The translations under genes were made by a program, and so were the position numbers. This document shows positions 36,078 to 45,335 of a DNA stretch of 64,000 bases, in pieces. The notes beneath the pieces were generated by a model. The model was given only the letters and a program-made list of their open reading frames with translations. It made no database searches and had not been told where the DNA came from. Each line of letters starts with the position of its first letter. Position 1 is the first letter of the stretch. Source of the stretch: Oxalobacter paeniformigenes (GTDB taxonomy: Bacteria; Pseudomonadota; Gammaproteobacteria; Burkholderiales; Burkholderiaceae_D); assembly GCF_027158465.1 (NCBI RefSeq), contig NZ_JAMKYL010000002.1, positions 62,001-126,000 on the forward strand, given 5' to 3'.

Positions 36078-36857
36078 ATGTGGCATAACGTCCGGATATT
36101 GAATGCGATATCGAATACCTGTATGGCCATCTTCATATTGGCGGTGGTCACGGGGGCGATCGGCTGGCTGATACAAAAGCCGGTCTATGCGCTTCAGACG
36201 ATCAGGGTTCAGTCTGCCGGTGGCGAGACATTGCGGCATGTCAATGCGCTTACGGTCAGAAATATCGCGTTACCCAATATACGGGGCAATTTCTTTACGG
36301 TCGATCTCGATGAGGTCCGTGGTGCCTTCGAGGCGGTGCCATGGGTAAGAAAGGCCAGTGTCCGGAGGGAATGGCCGGACAAGCTGGTCGTGTCACTGGA
36401 GGAATACCAGCCGCTCGGCGTCTGGGGAAGCGAAGGCAGGCTGCTTTCGACGAAAGGAGATCTGTTTACCGTCAATATGGCCGAAGCGGAAGAAGATTAC
36501 GACCTGCTGCAGTTTTCCGGACCGGAAGGCAGTGAAAAGGAAGTGCTGGCGCATTATATGGAATTTTGCCAGCGGTTCGCCGCTATCGATCTGTCGCCCA
36601 AGGAGGTCAGGCTTTCGGATCGTTATGCATGGTCGGTCAGACTGGATAATGGTATGCGGGTCGAATTCGGCCGTGAAGAAGGACAGGACACGATGGATGT
36701 GTTGATGGACCGGCTGTTGCATGTGTATCCGCAACTGGCGGATATGACGGATGATCATATCGAGAATATCGATATGCGTTATCCGAATGGTTTGGCATTG
36801 AAAGTCAGGAATGCACTTCCTGCATCGAATACTCAAAGAAGTAGTGTGGCGCTATGA
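36078..36857 (+). CDS. ftsQ: Cell division protein FtsQ
   Basis: 259-residue bitopic division protein. A hydrophobic helix at about 11-35 is followed by a periplasmic POTRA domain (IRVQSAGGETLRHVN...PWVRKASVRREWPDKLVVSLEEYQP) and a beta domain. FtsQ anchors FtsB and FtsL in the divisome. Position between ddl and ftsA and a 4-nt overlap with ftsA support the call. Confidence 0.94.
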   Translation: MWHNVRILNAISNTCMAIFILAVVTGAIGWLIQKPVYALQTIRVQSAGGETLRHVNALTVRNIALPNIRGNFFTVDLDEVRGAFEAVPWVRKASVRREWPDKLVVSLEEYQPLGVWGSEGRLLSTKGDLFTVNMAEAEEDYDLLQFSGPEGSEKEVLAHYMEFCQRFAAIDLSPKEVRLSDRYAWSVRLDNGMRVEFGREEGQDTMDVLMDRLLHVYPQLADMTDDHIENIDMRYPNGLALKVRNALPASNTQRSSVAL

Positions 36858-38086
36858 CGAAAGATTTGAAAAATTTGATTGTCGGACTGGATATCGGGAC
36901 CTCGAAAGTGGTCGCTGTCGTTGCCGAGGTATTGCCTGACGGAAGACATGAGGTGATCGGACTGGGACAGCATGAATCGAAAGGTCTGAAAAAAGGGGTG
37001 GTGGTCAATATCGAAGCGACTATCGCATCGATTCAGGCCGCGCTGGAAGAAGCCGAACTGATGGCCGATTGCAAGATACGCACGGTCTATACCGGTATCG
37101 CAGGAAGTCATATCCGCAGTTTCAATTCACGCGGTATGGTGGCGATCAAGGACAAGGAAGTAACCGCTGCCGATGTGGCGCGCGTCATTGAAACGGCACG
37201 TGCAGTCAATATCCCGACGGATCAGCAATTCCTGCATACGGTTTCGCAGGAATTTGTGGTGGACAACCAGGAAGGGGTTCGTGAACCGATCGGTATGAGC
37301 GGTATCCGGCTGGAAGTCAAGGTACATATCGTGACCGGTGCGGTTTCCGCTGTCCAGAATATCGTCAAGTGTATCCGGCGATGCGGTCTTGAAGTGTCCG
37401 ATCTGATATTGCAGCCGCTGGCATCGGCCGATGCGGTTCTGACCGAGGATGAAAAAGAACTCGGTGTCGTTTTGATCGATATCGGAGGTGGTACGACGGA
37501 TATCGCCGTATTCACCGAAGGGGCGATACGGCATACGGCAGTGATTCCGATTGCCGGCGACCAGATCACCAACGATATTGCCATGGCCTTGCGCACGCCG
37601 ACGCTGGAAGCGGAAGAAATCAAGATACGTCATGGTGTGGCCAAACAGATATTGGTCGATTCGTCGGAAACGATCGAGGTGCCCGGGCTGGGCGATCGTG
37701 GTCCGCGCACCCTGTCGCGCCAGATGCTGGCGGCCGTGATCGAGCCGCGTGTGGAAGAATTGTTTGCACTGGCCTTGCAGGTCGTGCGCGAATCCGAATT
37801 CGAGGAAGTGCTGTCTTCGGGTGTCGTATTGACTGGCGGTACCGCACTGATGCCGGGTATTGCAGAACTGGCCGAGGAGATTTTCCTGAAACCGGTCAGG
37901 ATAGGGGTGCCGCAATATAACGGTCAACTGGCCGATGTGGTGAAAAGTCCGCGGTATTCGACGGCACACGGTCTTCTGGCGGAGGCCAAAAAGCAGTATC
38001 TGCGAGGTAATGTGGTGAATCGCCAGCAGGGATCGACCAAGGCGATCCTGCAGCGGATGAAAGAATGGTTTATGGGGAATTTCTGA
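36854..38086 (+). CDS. ftsA: Cell division protein FtsA
   Basis: 410-residue actin-like ATPase that tethers FtsZ to the membrane. LIVGLDIGTSKV at the start, the VLIDIGGGTTDIAVF phosphate loop and VLTGGTALMPGI are typical, and the C-terminal amphipathic tail (ILQRMKEWFMGNF) is the membrane-targeting sequence. It overlaps ftsQ by 4 nt; a 105-nt gap precedes ftsZ. Confidence 0.96.
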   Translation: MTKDLKNLIVGLDIGTSKVVAVVAEVLPDGRHEVIGLGQHESKGLKKGVVVNIEATIASIQAALEEAELMADCKIRTVYTGIAGSHIRSFNSRGMVAIKDKEVTAADVARVIETARAVNIPTDQQFLHTVSQEFVVDNQEGVREPIGMSGIRLEVKVHIVTGAVSAVQNIVKCIRRCGLEVSDLILQPLASADAVLTEDEKELGVVLIDIGGGTTDIAVFTEGAIRHTAVIPIAGDQITNDIAMALRTPTLEAEEIKIRHGVAKQILVDSSETIEVPGLGDRGPRTLSRQMLAAVIEPRVEELFALALQVVRESEFEEVLSSGVVLTGGTALMPGIAELAEEIFLKPVRIGVPQYNGQLADVVKSPRYSTAHGLLAEAKKQYLRGNVVNRQQGSTKAILQRMKEWFMGNF

Positions 38087-38191
38087 TCGTTACAGAAATT
38101 GATGGTTTGATTGCAAGCAGTTTTTAGGTGGAGCTGTCACACATGGTGTGGGAGTGGACAGATAAGAACGGCATTTTGACAGGAGTGGAAA

Positions 38192-39382
38192 ATGGAATTT
38201 GATATGGTCGACAAAGCTACGCCGGGTACGATTATCAAGGTAGTCGGTGTAGGTGGGGCAGGCGGTAATGCCGTTCAGCATATGATCAACAATGGCGTAA
38301 CCGGTGTTGAATTCATTGCAGCCAATACGGATGCGCAGGCGCTGGCACGTTCGGATGCGGACAATATCATCCAGATCGGTGACTCCGGTCTGGGAGCGGG
38401 TATGCGTCCGGATATCGGGCGTCAGCTGGCAGAACAGTCGCGCGACCGGATCGAGGATGCCCTGCGCGGTGCGCATATGGTGTTTATCGCGGCCGGCATG
38501 GGGGGCGGTACGGGAACGGGAGCCGCTCCGATTGTGGCGGAAATCGCCAAATCGCTCGGTGCATTGACCGTTGCCGTTGTATCCAAGCCGTTTTCCTATG
38601 AAGGCCAGAAGTGTATGGAAATCGCGGAAGAGGGGCTGGAAGCATTGTCCGAACACGTCGATTCCCTGATCGTCATTCTGAATGAAAAACTGGAAGAAAT
38701 TTATGAAGACGACAGCATGGTCGAATGGTTGCAGCATGCCGACGATGTGCTGAACAATGCCGTTGCCGGTATTGCGGAAATCATCAATGTCAGCGGCCAT
38801 ATCAACGTCGACTTCAATGACGTGAAAACGATCATGGGCGAACAGGGCAAGGCCATGATGGGTACCGCTGTCGCGTCTGGTGTGGATCGCGCAAGAATCG
38901 CTGCTGAACAGGCGGTTGCTTCTCCGTTGCTTGACGGTATCGACCTGTCCGGTGCCCGTGGTGTTCTGGTCAATGTAACGGCAAGCCGTTCGCTCAAGGG
39001 CAAGGAAACCAAGGAAGTGATGGCGGCCGTTCGTGCATTCGCTGCACCGGATGCCACGATTGCACTGGGTATCGCCTATGACGATGCCATGGGCGAAGAT
39101 ATCCGTGTGACGGTTGTTGCAACCGGTCTGGGCAGAAACAAACGGCCGGTTCGTCTGGTACAGCCGCCGCAGCTGAGAACCGGTACCAATAACGAAGTGG
39201 TGATGCAGGCAGGCGGCGATGCCGTCGGAGGACAGGATGTATCGCAGTCTTTCGAAACCCTGCAGACGCCTGCCGTATGGCGCCACGGCCGTGAATCGGC
39301 CAGCGATACGGTCAAGGCACTTGAAAAGAACGGAATGGAAACATACGACATTCCGGCCTTTTTGCGTCGTCAGGCCGACTGA
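38192..39382 (+). CDS. ftsZ: Cell division GTPase FtsZ
   Basis: 396-residue tubulin homologue that forms the Z ring. The nucleotide-binding GVGGAGGNAV and the tubulin signature GGGTGTGAAP are clear, with the synergy loop region NVDFNDVKTIM. A variable linker leads to the conserved C-terminal peptide YDIPAFLRRQAD that binds FtsA and other partners. AGGAG is placed correctly before the ATG. The 105-nt leader holds a small nested hairpin. A terminator follows the gene. Confidence 0.97.
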   Translation: MEFDMVDKATPGTIIKVVGVGGAGGNAVQHMINNGVTGVEFIAANTDAQALARSDADNIIQIGDSGLGAGMRPDIGRQLAEQSRDRIEDALRGAHMVFIAAGMGGGTGTGAAPIVAEIAKSLGALTVAVVSKPFSYEGQKCMEIAEEGLEALSEHVDSLIVILNEKLEEIYEDDSMVEWLQHADDVLNNAVAGIAEIINVSGHINVDFNDVKTIMGEQGKAMMGTAVASGVDRARIAAEQAVASPLLDGIDLSGARGVLVNVTASRSLKGKETKEVMAAVRAFAAPDATIALGIAYDDAMGEDIRVTVVATGLGRNKRPVRLVQPPQLRTGTNNEVVMQAGGDAVGGQDVSQSFETLQTPAVWRHGRESASDTVKALEKNGMETYDIPAFLRRQAD

Positions 39383-39388
39383 TTCGTA

Positions 39389-39428
39389 AAAAAGCAGGTG
39401 CACCCTGTGACGGGCTGCGCCTGCTTTT
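39389..39428 (+). terminator. Rho-independent terminator after ftsZ
   Basis: AAAGCAGGTGCA (39391-39402) pairs with TGCGCCTGCTTT (39416-39427) with one T-G pair over a 13-base loop, with a T run and an A run on the flanks. It separates ftsZ from lpxC, which then needs its own promoter. Confidence 0.75.
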
Positions 39429-39511
39429 CCGAATTGTTACAAATGTAAAAAGACTGTGGCGCGATTCTGAAAGTGGATATCCTAGCAACAGGATGTATAA
39501 ATTTTCCTGTG

Positions 39512-39541
39512 CCGACACGAATTTTCATGTCGGGTTACAAT
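39512..39541 (+). promoter_or_regulatory. Candidate lpxC promoter inside an inverted repeat
   Basis: CCGACA (39512-39517) and TACAAT (39536-39541) are 18 nt apart. The CCGACA box also pairs with TGTCGG at 39529-39534, so the promoter sits in a 6-bp inverted repeat. The -35 match is only partial. Confidence 0.4.
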
Positions 39542-39586
39542 AATCCGGACTGGCAGACGACCATTGACAAGCAGGTAGTGTAAATC

Positions 39587-40522
39587 ATGCTGAAACAACG
39601 TACCATTCAACGTCCGACTCGTACCGTCGGAATCGGACTGCATTCGGGATACAAGGTCGAACTGGTGTTGCGCCCCGCAGCACCGGATACGGGTATCGTA
39701 TTCCATCGTACCGACCTGAATCCTGAAGTGTCGATTCCGGTCAGTGCGCAGGCGATCGGCGAAACCATGCTGGCCTCCACGCTGGTGAAAGACGGGGTAC
39801 GTATTTCCACGATCGAACACCTGATGTCGGCGTGCGCGGGACTGGGTATCGACAATTTGCATGTCGAAGTGAATGCGGAAGAAATTCCCATCATGGACGG
39901 TTCTGCCTCTTCGTTCGTTTTTTTGCTGCAACAGGCAGGATTGCAGGAACAGGAAGCACCCAAAAAATATATCCGTGTCAAGAAAAAAGTGGAAATCCGG
40001 GAAGGAGAAGGCGCTGCCCTGAAATGGGCGCGGCTCGAACCTTATAACGGTTTCAAGCTGGATTTTTTCATTGAATTCAATCACCCTGCCATCGATTCGA
40101 CACACCAGCATGCTGTGGTGGATCTCAGTCGCGTTTCCTATGTGCGCGATGTCTCGCGTGCCCGTACATTCGGTTTCGTCAGGGATGTCGAAACGTTGCG
40201 CGGAATGGGGTTGGCCAGAGGCGGATCGCTCGAGAACGCGATCGTTATGGATGAATACCGGATTCTGAATGCACAGGCGCTCCGTTACGATGATGAATTC
40301 GTAAGGCACAAGATTCTCGATGCCATCGGCGATTTGTACAACATCGGTTATCCGCTGCTGGCTTCCTATACGGCGCACAAATCGGGACATGCACTGAACA
40401 ACCAGCTGATACGCGCTTTGCTGGCACAACCCGATGCCTATGAGATCGTGACTTTTACCACACAGGAAGAAGCGCCGAATTCATTGTTCGAACAGTCGAC
40501 ACTGGAGTGGATGCCCGCCTGA
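39587..40522 (+). CDS. lpxC: UDP-3-O-acyl-N-acetylglucosamine deacetylase
   Basis: 311-residue zinc deacetylase for the committed step of lipid A synthesis. It starts MLKQRTIQRPTRTVGIGLHSG and has STIEHLMSA with a zinc His, MDGSASSFVF, and the C-terminal HKILDAIGDLYNIGYPLL and HKSGHALNN motifs with the remaining ligands and catalytic residues. Normal length. It closes the dcw cluster and converges on the dciA-like gene. Confidence 0.96.
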   Translation: MLKQRTIQRPTRTVGIGLHSGYKVELVLRPAAPDTGIVFHRTDLNPEVSIPVSAQAIGETMLASTLVKDGVRISTIEHLMSACAGLGIDNLHVEVNAEEIPIMDGSASSFVFLLQQAGLQEQEAPKKYIRVKKKVEIREGEGAALKWARLEPYNGFKLDFFIEFNHPAIDSTHQHAVVDLSRVSYVRDVSRARTFGFVRDVETLRGMGLARGGSLENAIVMDEYRILNAQALRYDDEFVRHKILDAIGDLYNIGYPLLASYTAHKSGHALNNQLIRALLAQPDAYEIVTFTTQEEAPNSLFEQSTLEWMPA

Positions 40523-40546
40523 GGGAATGGCGGCAGGTATTTCACG

Positions 40547-41005
40547 CTATGCCGGGCGGTGACGTTCAAGCAGTTGTCTTAACGACTGGTACAGCGGCGA
40601 GCGGTCGCCGTCGGCTTCCAGTTTGCCATACAGTTCAAGAAAAGAAGAATAGGCTGTTTCCGGCATGTCGTTCTTCCGGAAAGATTGCGGAGCGGCAGGC
40701 GTGTGGTGAGGCAACAGGATTTTCAGGCGGATGGCGCTGACTGGCCAATTTTTTGCGCCGAGTCCGTTTTTCAGTACGGGTATCTGTTGCCGCAATCTGG
40801 CGGCGATAGCCTGATTGGGCACTCCGATATGCAATGTACCGTTTTCCAGCCGCATGACCTGGCATCCGTAAAAGAAAGCAGGAAGGATGCGTGCACAGTC
40901 TTTCTGTATGGCGGAAAGTTCCTGTGCCGTTTGCATCAATGATGCTATTTTGCCGTGCGAACCGAGATAGTCCATTGCAGTCGCAGGCTGTTTTTTTGTT
41001 TTCAT
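40547..41005 (-). CDS. dciA: DUF721 protein, probable DciA helicase loader
   Basis: 152-residue DUF721 protein. Residues of about 10-110 form the KH-like domain of DciA (LMQTAQELSAIQKDC, then GTLHIGVPNQAIAARLRQQIPVL), followed by a short variable tail. DciA loads the replicative helicase DnaB in bacteria without DnaC. Its place between lpxC and secA is common in betaproteobacteria. Function is inferred from the family. Confidence 0.82.
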   Translation of the reverse strand: MKTKKQPATAMDYLGSHGKIASLMQTAQELSAIQKDCARILPAFFYGCQVMRLENGTLHIGVPNQAIAARLRQQIPVLKNGLGAKNWPVSAIRLKILLPHHTPAAPQSFRKNDMPETAYSSFLELYGKLEADGDRSPLYQSLRQLLERHRPA

Positions 41006-41281
41006 GCGGTCTGATCGAAAGGGGCTGTACGACGTATTTCAGTTGCCAGTATAACGGATCGTACAGACCGTGCAGCCTGAATAGGCATGGCAAAACAACA
41101 GTGTGAATGACGGCGACGGCCAATCCGGACAGGCTTTGTCCAAAACGGGGCCAAGATACGCAAGTTCCGCGATTGACGGAAAATGGCGTGCTAAAATGTG
41201 CCGTAACCAAGTGTGCGCTGATATATTATCAGGGCCTATGCCAATGCAGTCGATGATACTGCCTAATTTCAAGAATGTAAC

Positions 41282-44044
41282 ATGTCCATATTGACGACTC
41301 TTTTTGGCAGCCGCAATTCGCGGCTGCTGAAGCAATACGGTAAAACCGTAGCCAAAATCAATGCGTTCGAGCCGGTTCTGGAAAAAATGACCGATGCCGA
41401 ACTGAAAGCGAAAACCCCGGAGTTCAAGGAACGCCTTGCAGGCGGCGAGTCTCTCGACAGCATTTTGCCGGAGGCATTTGCGGTTTGCCGCGAGGCCAGC
41501 AAGCGTGTACTCAGGATGCGGCCATATGATGTGCAGCTGATCGGCGGTATGGCGCTGCATTACGGCAAGATCGCCGAAATGGCGACCGGTGAGGGTAAGA
41601 CACTGGTCGCGACGCTGCCGGCCTATCTGAACGGTCTGACCGGCAAGGGCGTGCATGTCGTGACGGTCAATGATTATCTGGCACAACGTGACGCGGAATG
41701 GATGTCCCGTCTTTATGGATGGCTGGGTTTGAGCACAGGGGTCAATCTGGCGACGATGGATCATGCCGCCAAGCAGGCTGCCTATGCTGCGGATATTACC
41801 TACGGTACCAATAACGAATTCGGCTTCGATTATCTGCGTGACAATATGGTTTACGATGTGGCGGATCGTGTGCAGCGTGGTCTGGTATATGCCATCGTGG
41901 ACGAAGTGGACTCCATTCTGATCGACGAAGCCAGAACACCGCTGATCATTTCAGGCCAGTCGGAAAACAATAACGACCTGTATTACAAGCTCAATGCCAT
42001 TCCGAAGATGCTGACCCTGCAGATCGGTGAGGAAACGCGGGACGGCAAAGGCAAGATCGAGGTTCCCGGCGACTATACCAAGGATGAGAAAACCAATCAG
42101 GTTTATCTGACGGATGCCGGGTACGAAAAAGCCGAAAAAATCCTGACCAGCATGGGACTGTTGCCGGAAGGCGCATCGCTTTATGACGCGGGCAACATCA
42201 TTCTGGTGCATCATCTGTATGCCGCATTGCGGGCCAATGTCCTGTTCCATCGCGATCAGCATTACGTGGTGCAGGATGGACAAGTCATTATCGTGGACGA
42301 GTTCACTGGCCGGCTGATGGAAGGCCGCCGCTGGTCGGATGGTCTGCATCAGGCTGTCGAAGCCAAGGAAGGCGTCAAGATCCAGAATGAAAACCAGACG
42401 CTGGCGTCGATTACTTTCCAGAACTACTTCCGCATGTACGAAAAACTGTCCGGCATGACAGGTACCGCAGATACGGAAGCTTACGAATTCCAGGAAATTT
42501 ATGGCCTGGAAACGGTCGTCATTCCACCGAACAAACCGAACCAGCGGCAGGACAGGCAGGATCAGGTGTACAAGACGGCCAACGAAAAATATGCCGCCAT
42601 GCTCAAGGATATCAAGGAGTGTTATGAACGTGGCCAGCCGGTGCTTGTCGGTACGACTTCCATCGAAAATTCGGAATTGCTCTCGGGTATTCTGACCAAG
42701 GCCGGTTTGCCGCACAATGTCCTGAACGCCAAGCAGCATGCACGTGAAGCGGAAATCGTGGCGCAGGCCGGGCGTCCGAAGATGATCACCATCGCTACCA
42801 ATATGGCAGGTCGCGGTACCGATATCGTTCTGGGTGGCAATGTCGAGAAACAGATCGAGTTCATCGAGGCGGATGAATCATTGCCGGAAGAACAGAAAAC
42901 GGCGCAGATCACGAAATTGCGCAATGAATGGCAGTCATTGCATGACTTCGTGGTGGCACAGGGCGGCTTGCATATTATCGGTACCGAACGGCATGAATCC
43001 CGTCGTGTCGATAACCAGTTGCGTGGTCGTGCCGCACGTCAGGGCGATCCGGGTTCTTCACGCTTTTATTTGTCGCTGGATGATCCGCTGTTGCGTATTT
43101 TCGCGGGCGACAAGATGCGATCGATCATGGAACGTCTGAAAATGCCGGAAGGCGAACCGATCGAATCCGGTATCGTGACCCGTTCCATCGAATCGGCGCA
43201 ACGCAAGGTCGAGGGCCGCAACTTCGATATGCGCAAACAGCTTCTGGAATATGACGATGTCGCCAACGACCAGCGCAAGGTGATTTACCAGCAACGTAAC
43301 GAATTGCTGGAGCAGAAGGATTTGACCGAACTGATTACGTCGTTGCGTCATGGTACGTTTACCGATCTGTTCAGGGCGTATGTTCCGGAAGAGTCGGTCG
43401 AGGAACAATGGGATATCGACGGACTTGAAAAGGAATTGCAGAATCAGTGGAAGCTGGATATTCCGCTGAAACAGATGCTGGAAGAATCGAAGACGCTCAC
43501 AGACGAAGATATGCTGGCGCATATTCTCGAAACGGTCGATGCGATGTATCAGGCGAAAATCGATCTGGTCGGCAAGGAAGCGTTTACCGAATACGAGCGC
43601 AGTGTCGTGTTGCAAAGCATGGATACCTACTGGCGTGAACATCTGGCGGCACTGGATTATCTGCGTCAGGGCATCCATTTGCGTGGCTACGCACAGAAGA
43701 ATCCGAAGCAGGAATACAAGCGTGAAGCTTTCCAGTTGTTCAGCCAGATGCTGGACATGATCCGCAATGACGTGACGAGGGTGCTGGTGCTGGTGCGGAT
43801 TCGTACTCGTGAGGAAGTGGAAATGGCCGCTGCGCAGCAGGCCGAATCGCAAGTAACGGATATGGATTATCATCGTCCTGAACCGGATGGTGGCATGGCT
43901 TCCGAAGAGAATGATGAAAGCGGTGCGGGCAATACGGCGGCACCGAAAACAGTGGTCAATGCGGTGCCCAAGGTGGGCCGTAACGAGCCTTGTCCGTGCG
44001 GTAGCGGCAAGAAATACAAACATTGTCATGGCCGTCTGGACTAG
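41282..44044 (+). CDS. secA: Preprotein translocase ATPase SecA
   Basis: 920-residue SecA, the motor that pushes preproteins through SecYEG. It contains Walker A ATGEGKTLVATLPAYL, the DEVDSILIDEARTPLIISG segment, GRGTDIVLGG, QLRGRAARQGDPGSSRF, and the C-terminal zinc-binding CPCGSGKKYKHCHG that contacts SecB and lipids. The domain set is complete. The 276 nt upstream hold a 15-bp palindrome (41218-41232) but no gene. Confidence 0.97.
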   Translation: MSILTTLFGSRNSRLLKQYGKTVAKINAFEPVLEKMTDAELKAKTPEFKERLAGGESLDSILPEAFAVCREASKRVLRMRPYDVQLIGGMALHYGKIAEMATGEGKTLVATLPAYLNGLTGKGVHVVTVNDYLAQRDAEWMSRLYGWLGLSTGVNLATMDHAAKQAAYAADITYGTNNEFGFDYLRDNMVYDVADRVQRGLVYAIVDEVDSILIDEARTPLIISGQSENNNDLYYKLNAIPKMLTLQIGEETRDGKGKIEVPGDYTKDEKTNQVYLTDAGYEKAEKILTSMGLLPEGASLYDAGNIILVHHLYAALRANVLFHRDQHYVVQDGQVIIVDEFTGRLMEGRRWSDGLHQAVEAKEGVKIQNENQTLASITFQNYFRMYEKLSGMTGTADTEAYEFQEIYGLETVVIPPNKPNQRQDRQDQVYKTANEKYAAMLKDIKECYERGQPVLVGTTSIENSELLSGILTKAGLPHNVLNAKQHAREAEIVAQAGRPKMITIATNMAGRGTDIVLGGNVEKQIEFIEADESLPEEQKTAQITKLRNEWQSLHDFVVAQGGLHIIGTERHESRRVDNQLRGRAARQGDPGSSRFYLSLDDPLLRIFAGDKMRSIMERLKMPEGEPIESGIVTRSIESAQRKVEGRNFDMRKQLLEYDDVANDQRKVIYQQRNELLEQKDLTELITSLRHGTFTDLFRAYVPEESVEEQWDIDGLEKELQNQWKLDIPLKQMLEESKTLTDEDMLAHILETVDAMYQAKIDLVGKEAFTEYERSVVLQSMDTYWREHLAALDYLRQGIHLRGYAQKNPKQEYKREAFQLFSQMLDMIRNDVTRVLVLVRIRTREEVEMAAAQQAESQVTDMDYHRPEPDGGMASEENDESGAGNTAAPKTVVNAVPKVGRNEPCPCGSGKKYKHCHGRLD

Positions 44045-44096
44045 ACGGAACATGCGAAAGAAAAGTGGATCGTTAACCTGAAGTGGGTAGGATAAT

Positions 44097-45335
44097 ATGG
44101 CTGTCAATCTGTCTGTTCCGGTCGCCTCGGAACTGAAACCTGTTGCCGGACTGGAACTGGGTTATACCTGTGCCAATATCAAGAAAGAAAACCGCAAGGA
44201 TCTGCTGGTCATGCGGTTGTGCGACTCGGCGACGGTGGCCGGTGTATTTACCAAGAACCGTTTTTGTGCCGCGCCTGTCCGGATTTGCCAGTCCAATCTG
44301 GAAAACGTGCGGAAAACCGGCAAGAAAATCCGTGCGTTGATGGTCAATACGGGTAATGCCAATGCCGGTACCGGTGAAACCGGTTATCGCGATGCATTGC
44401 AAACCAGTGCCGCTCTGGCGGAACTGATGGGGTGCGATGCCGAACAGGTATTGCCGTTTTCGACCGGTGTCATTCTCGAGCCATTGCCCGTGGACCGGAT
44501 TCTGGCAGGTTTGCCTGCCGCAGTGAAAGACCTGAAATCGGATAACTGGCTCAATGCCGCCGAAGCGATCATGACGACAGATACGATTCCGAAAGCAGCG
44601 TCTCGTGTCGTCGAAATCGGCGGCAAGAGGGTGACACTGACCGGTATTTGCAAGGGGGCCGGCATGATTCATCCGAATATGGCGACGATGCTTGGATTTA
44701 TGGCGACCGATGCAGCCGTTCCGCAGGATGTTCTGGAAGCCATGCTCAAATCGGCGGTTGACAAGTCGTTCAACTGCATTACAGTCGATGGCGATACTTC
44801 GACGAACGACTCGCTGATTCTGATGGCGACAGCTCAGGTGGATGTCGGTATTACGGATACGCATTCCGCTGCCTATGGCGCGCTGCTGGAAGCCGTGACC
44901 GATCTGGCGCAGGAATTGTCGCAGAAGATCATCCGTGACGGCGAAGGCGCTTCCAAGTTCATCACGATTACCGTCGAGGAAGGCAAGACGGAAGAAGAAT
45001 GCCGGCAAATTGCTTATTCCGTCGCCCATTCACCACTGGTCAAAACCGCCTTTTTCGCATCCGATCCGAATCTGGGCAGAATTCTCGCGGCTATCGGCTA
45101 TGCCGGTGTTGAGGATCTGGATGTCGGCAAGCTGAATCTGTATCTGGATGATGTCTGGGTCGCCAGAAACGGTGGAAGAAATCCGGATTATCTGGAAGAA
45201 GACGGGCAGCGTGTCATGAAGCAGAAAGAGATTCTGGTCAGGATCACGCTGGCAAGAGGCAATGCTTCCGCGACCGTCTGGACGTGCGATTTGTCGCATG
45301 ATTATGTTTCCATCAACGCCGATTACCGATCCTGA
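44097..45335 (+). CDS. argJ: Bifunctional glutamate N-acetyltransferase / amino-acid N-acetyltransferase
   Basis: 412-residue ornithine acetyltransferase, which recycles the acetyl group from acetylornithine to glutamate and may also make acetylglutamate from acetyl-CoA. The autocleavage site is KGAGMIHPNMATMLGFM, with Thr197 the expected N-terminal nucleophile of the beta chain. The C-terminal DYVSINADYRS is conserved. A good GTAGGAT precedes the ATG. It overlaps the next gene by one base. argF and argG lie some 30 kb away. Confidence 0.95.
   Translation: MAVNLSVPVASELKPVAGLELGYTCANIKKENRKDLLVMRLCDSATVAGVFTKNRFCAAPVRICQSNLENVRKTGKKIRALMVNTGNANAGTGETGYRDALQTSAALAELMGCDAEQVLPFSTGVILEPLPVDRILAGLPAAVKDLKSDNWLNAAEAIMTTDTIPKAASRVVEIGGKRVTLTGICKGAGMIHPNMATMLGFMATDAAVPQDVLEAMLKSAVDKSFNCITVDGDTSTNDSLILMATAQVDVGITDTHSAAYGALLEAVTDLAQELSQKIIRDGEGASKFITITVEEGKTEEECRQIAYSVAHSPLVKTAFFASDPNLGRILAAIGYAGVEDLDVGKLNLYLDDVWVARNGGRNPDYLEEDGQRVMKQKEILVRITLARGNASATVWTCDLSHDYVSINADYRS

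Noticed and set aside
33233..36151. A 972-codon open frame on the minus strand across murG, murC and ddl
   Set aside because: It is in exact codon register with the sense genes, which avoid TTA, CTA and TCA codons, so the reverse frame stays open by codon bias. Its translation has no recognisable domain and the sense genes are intact.
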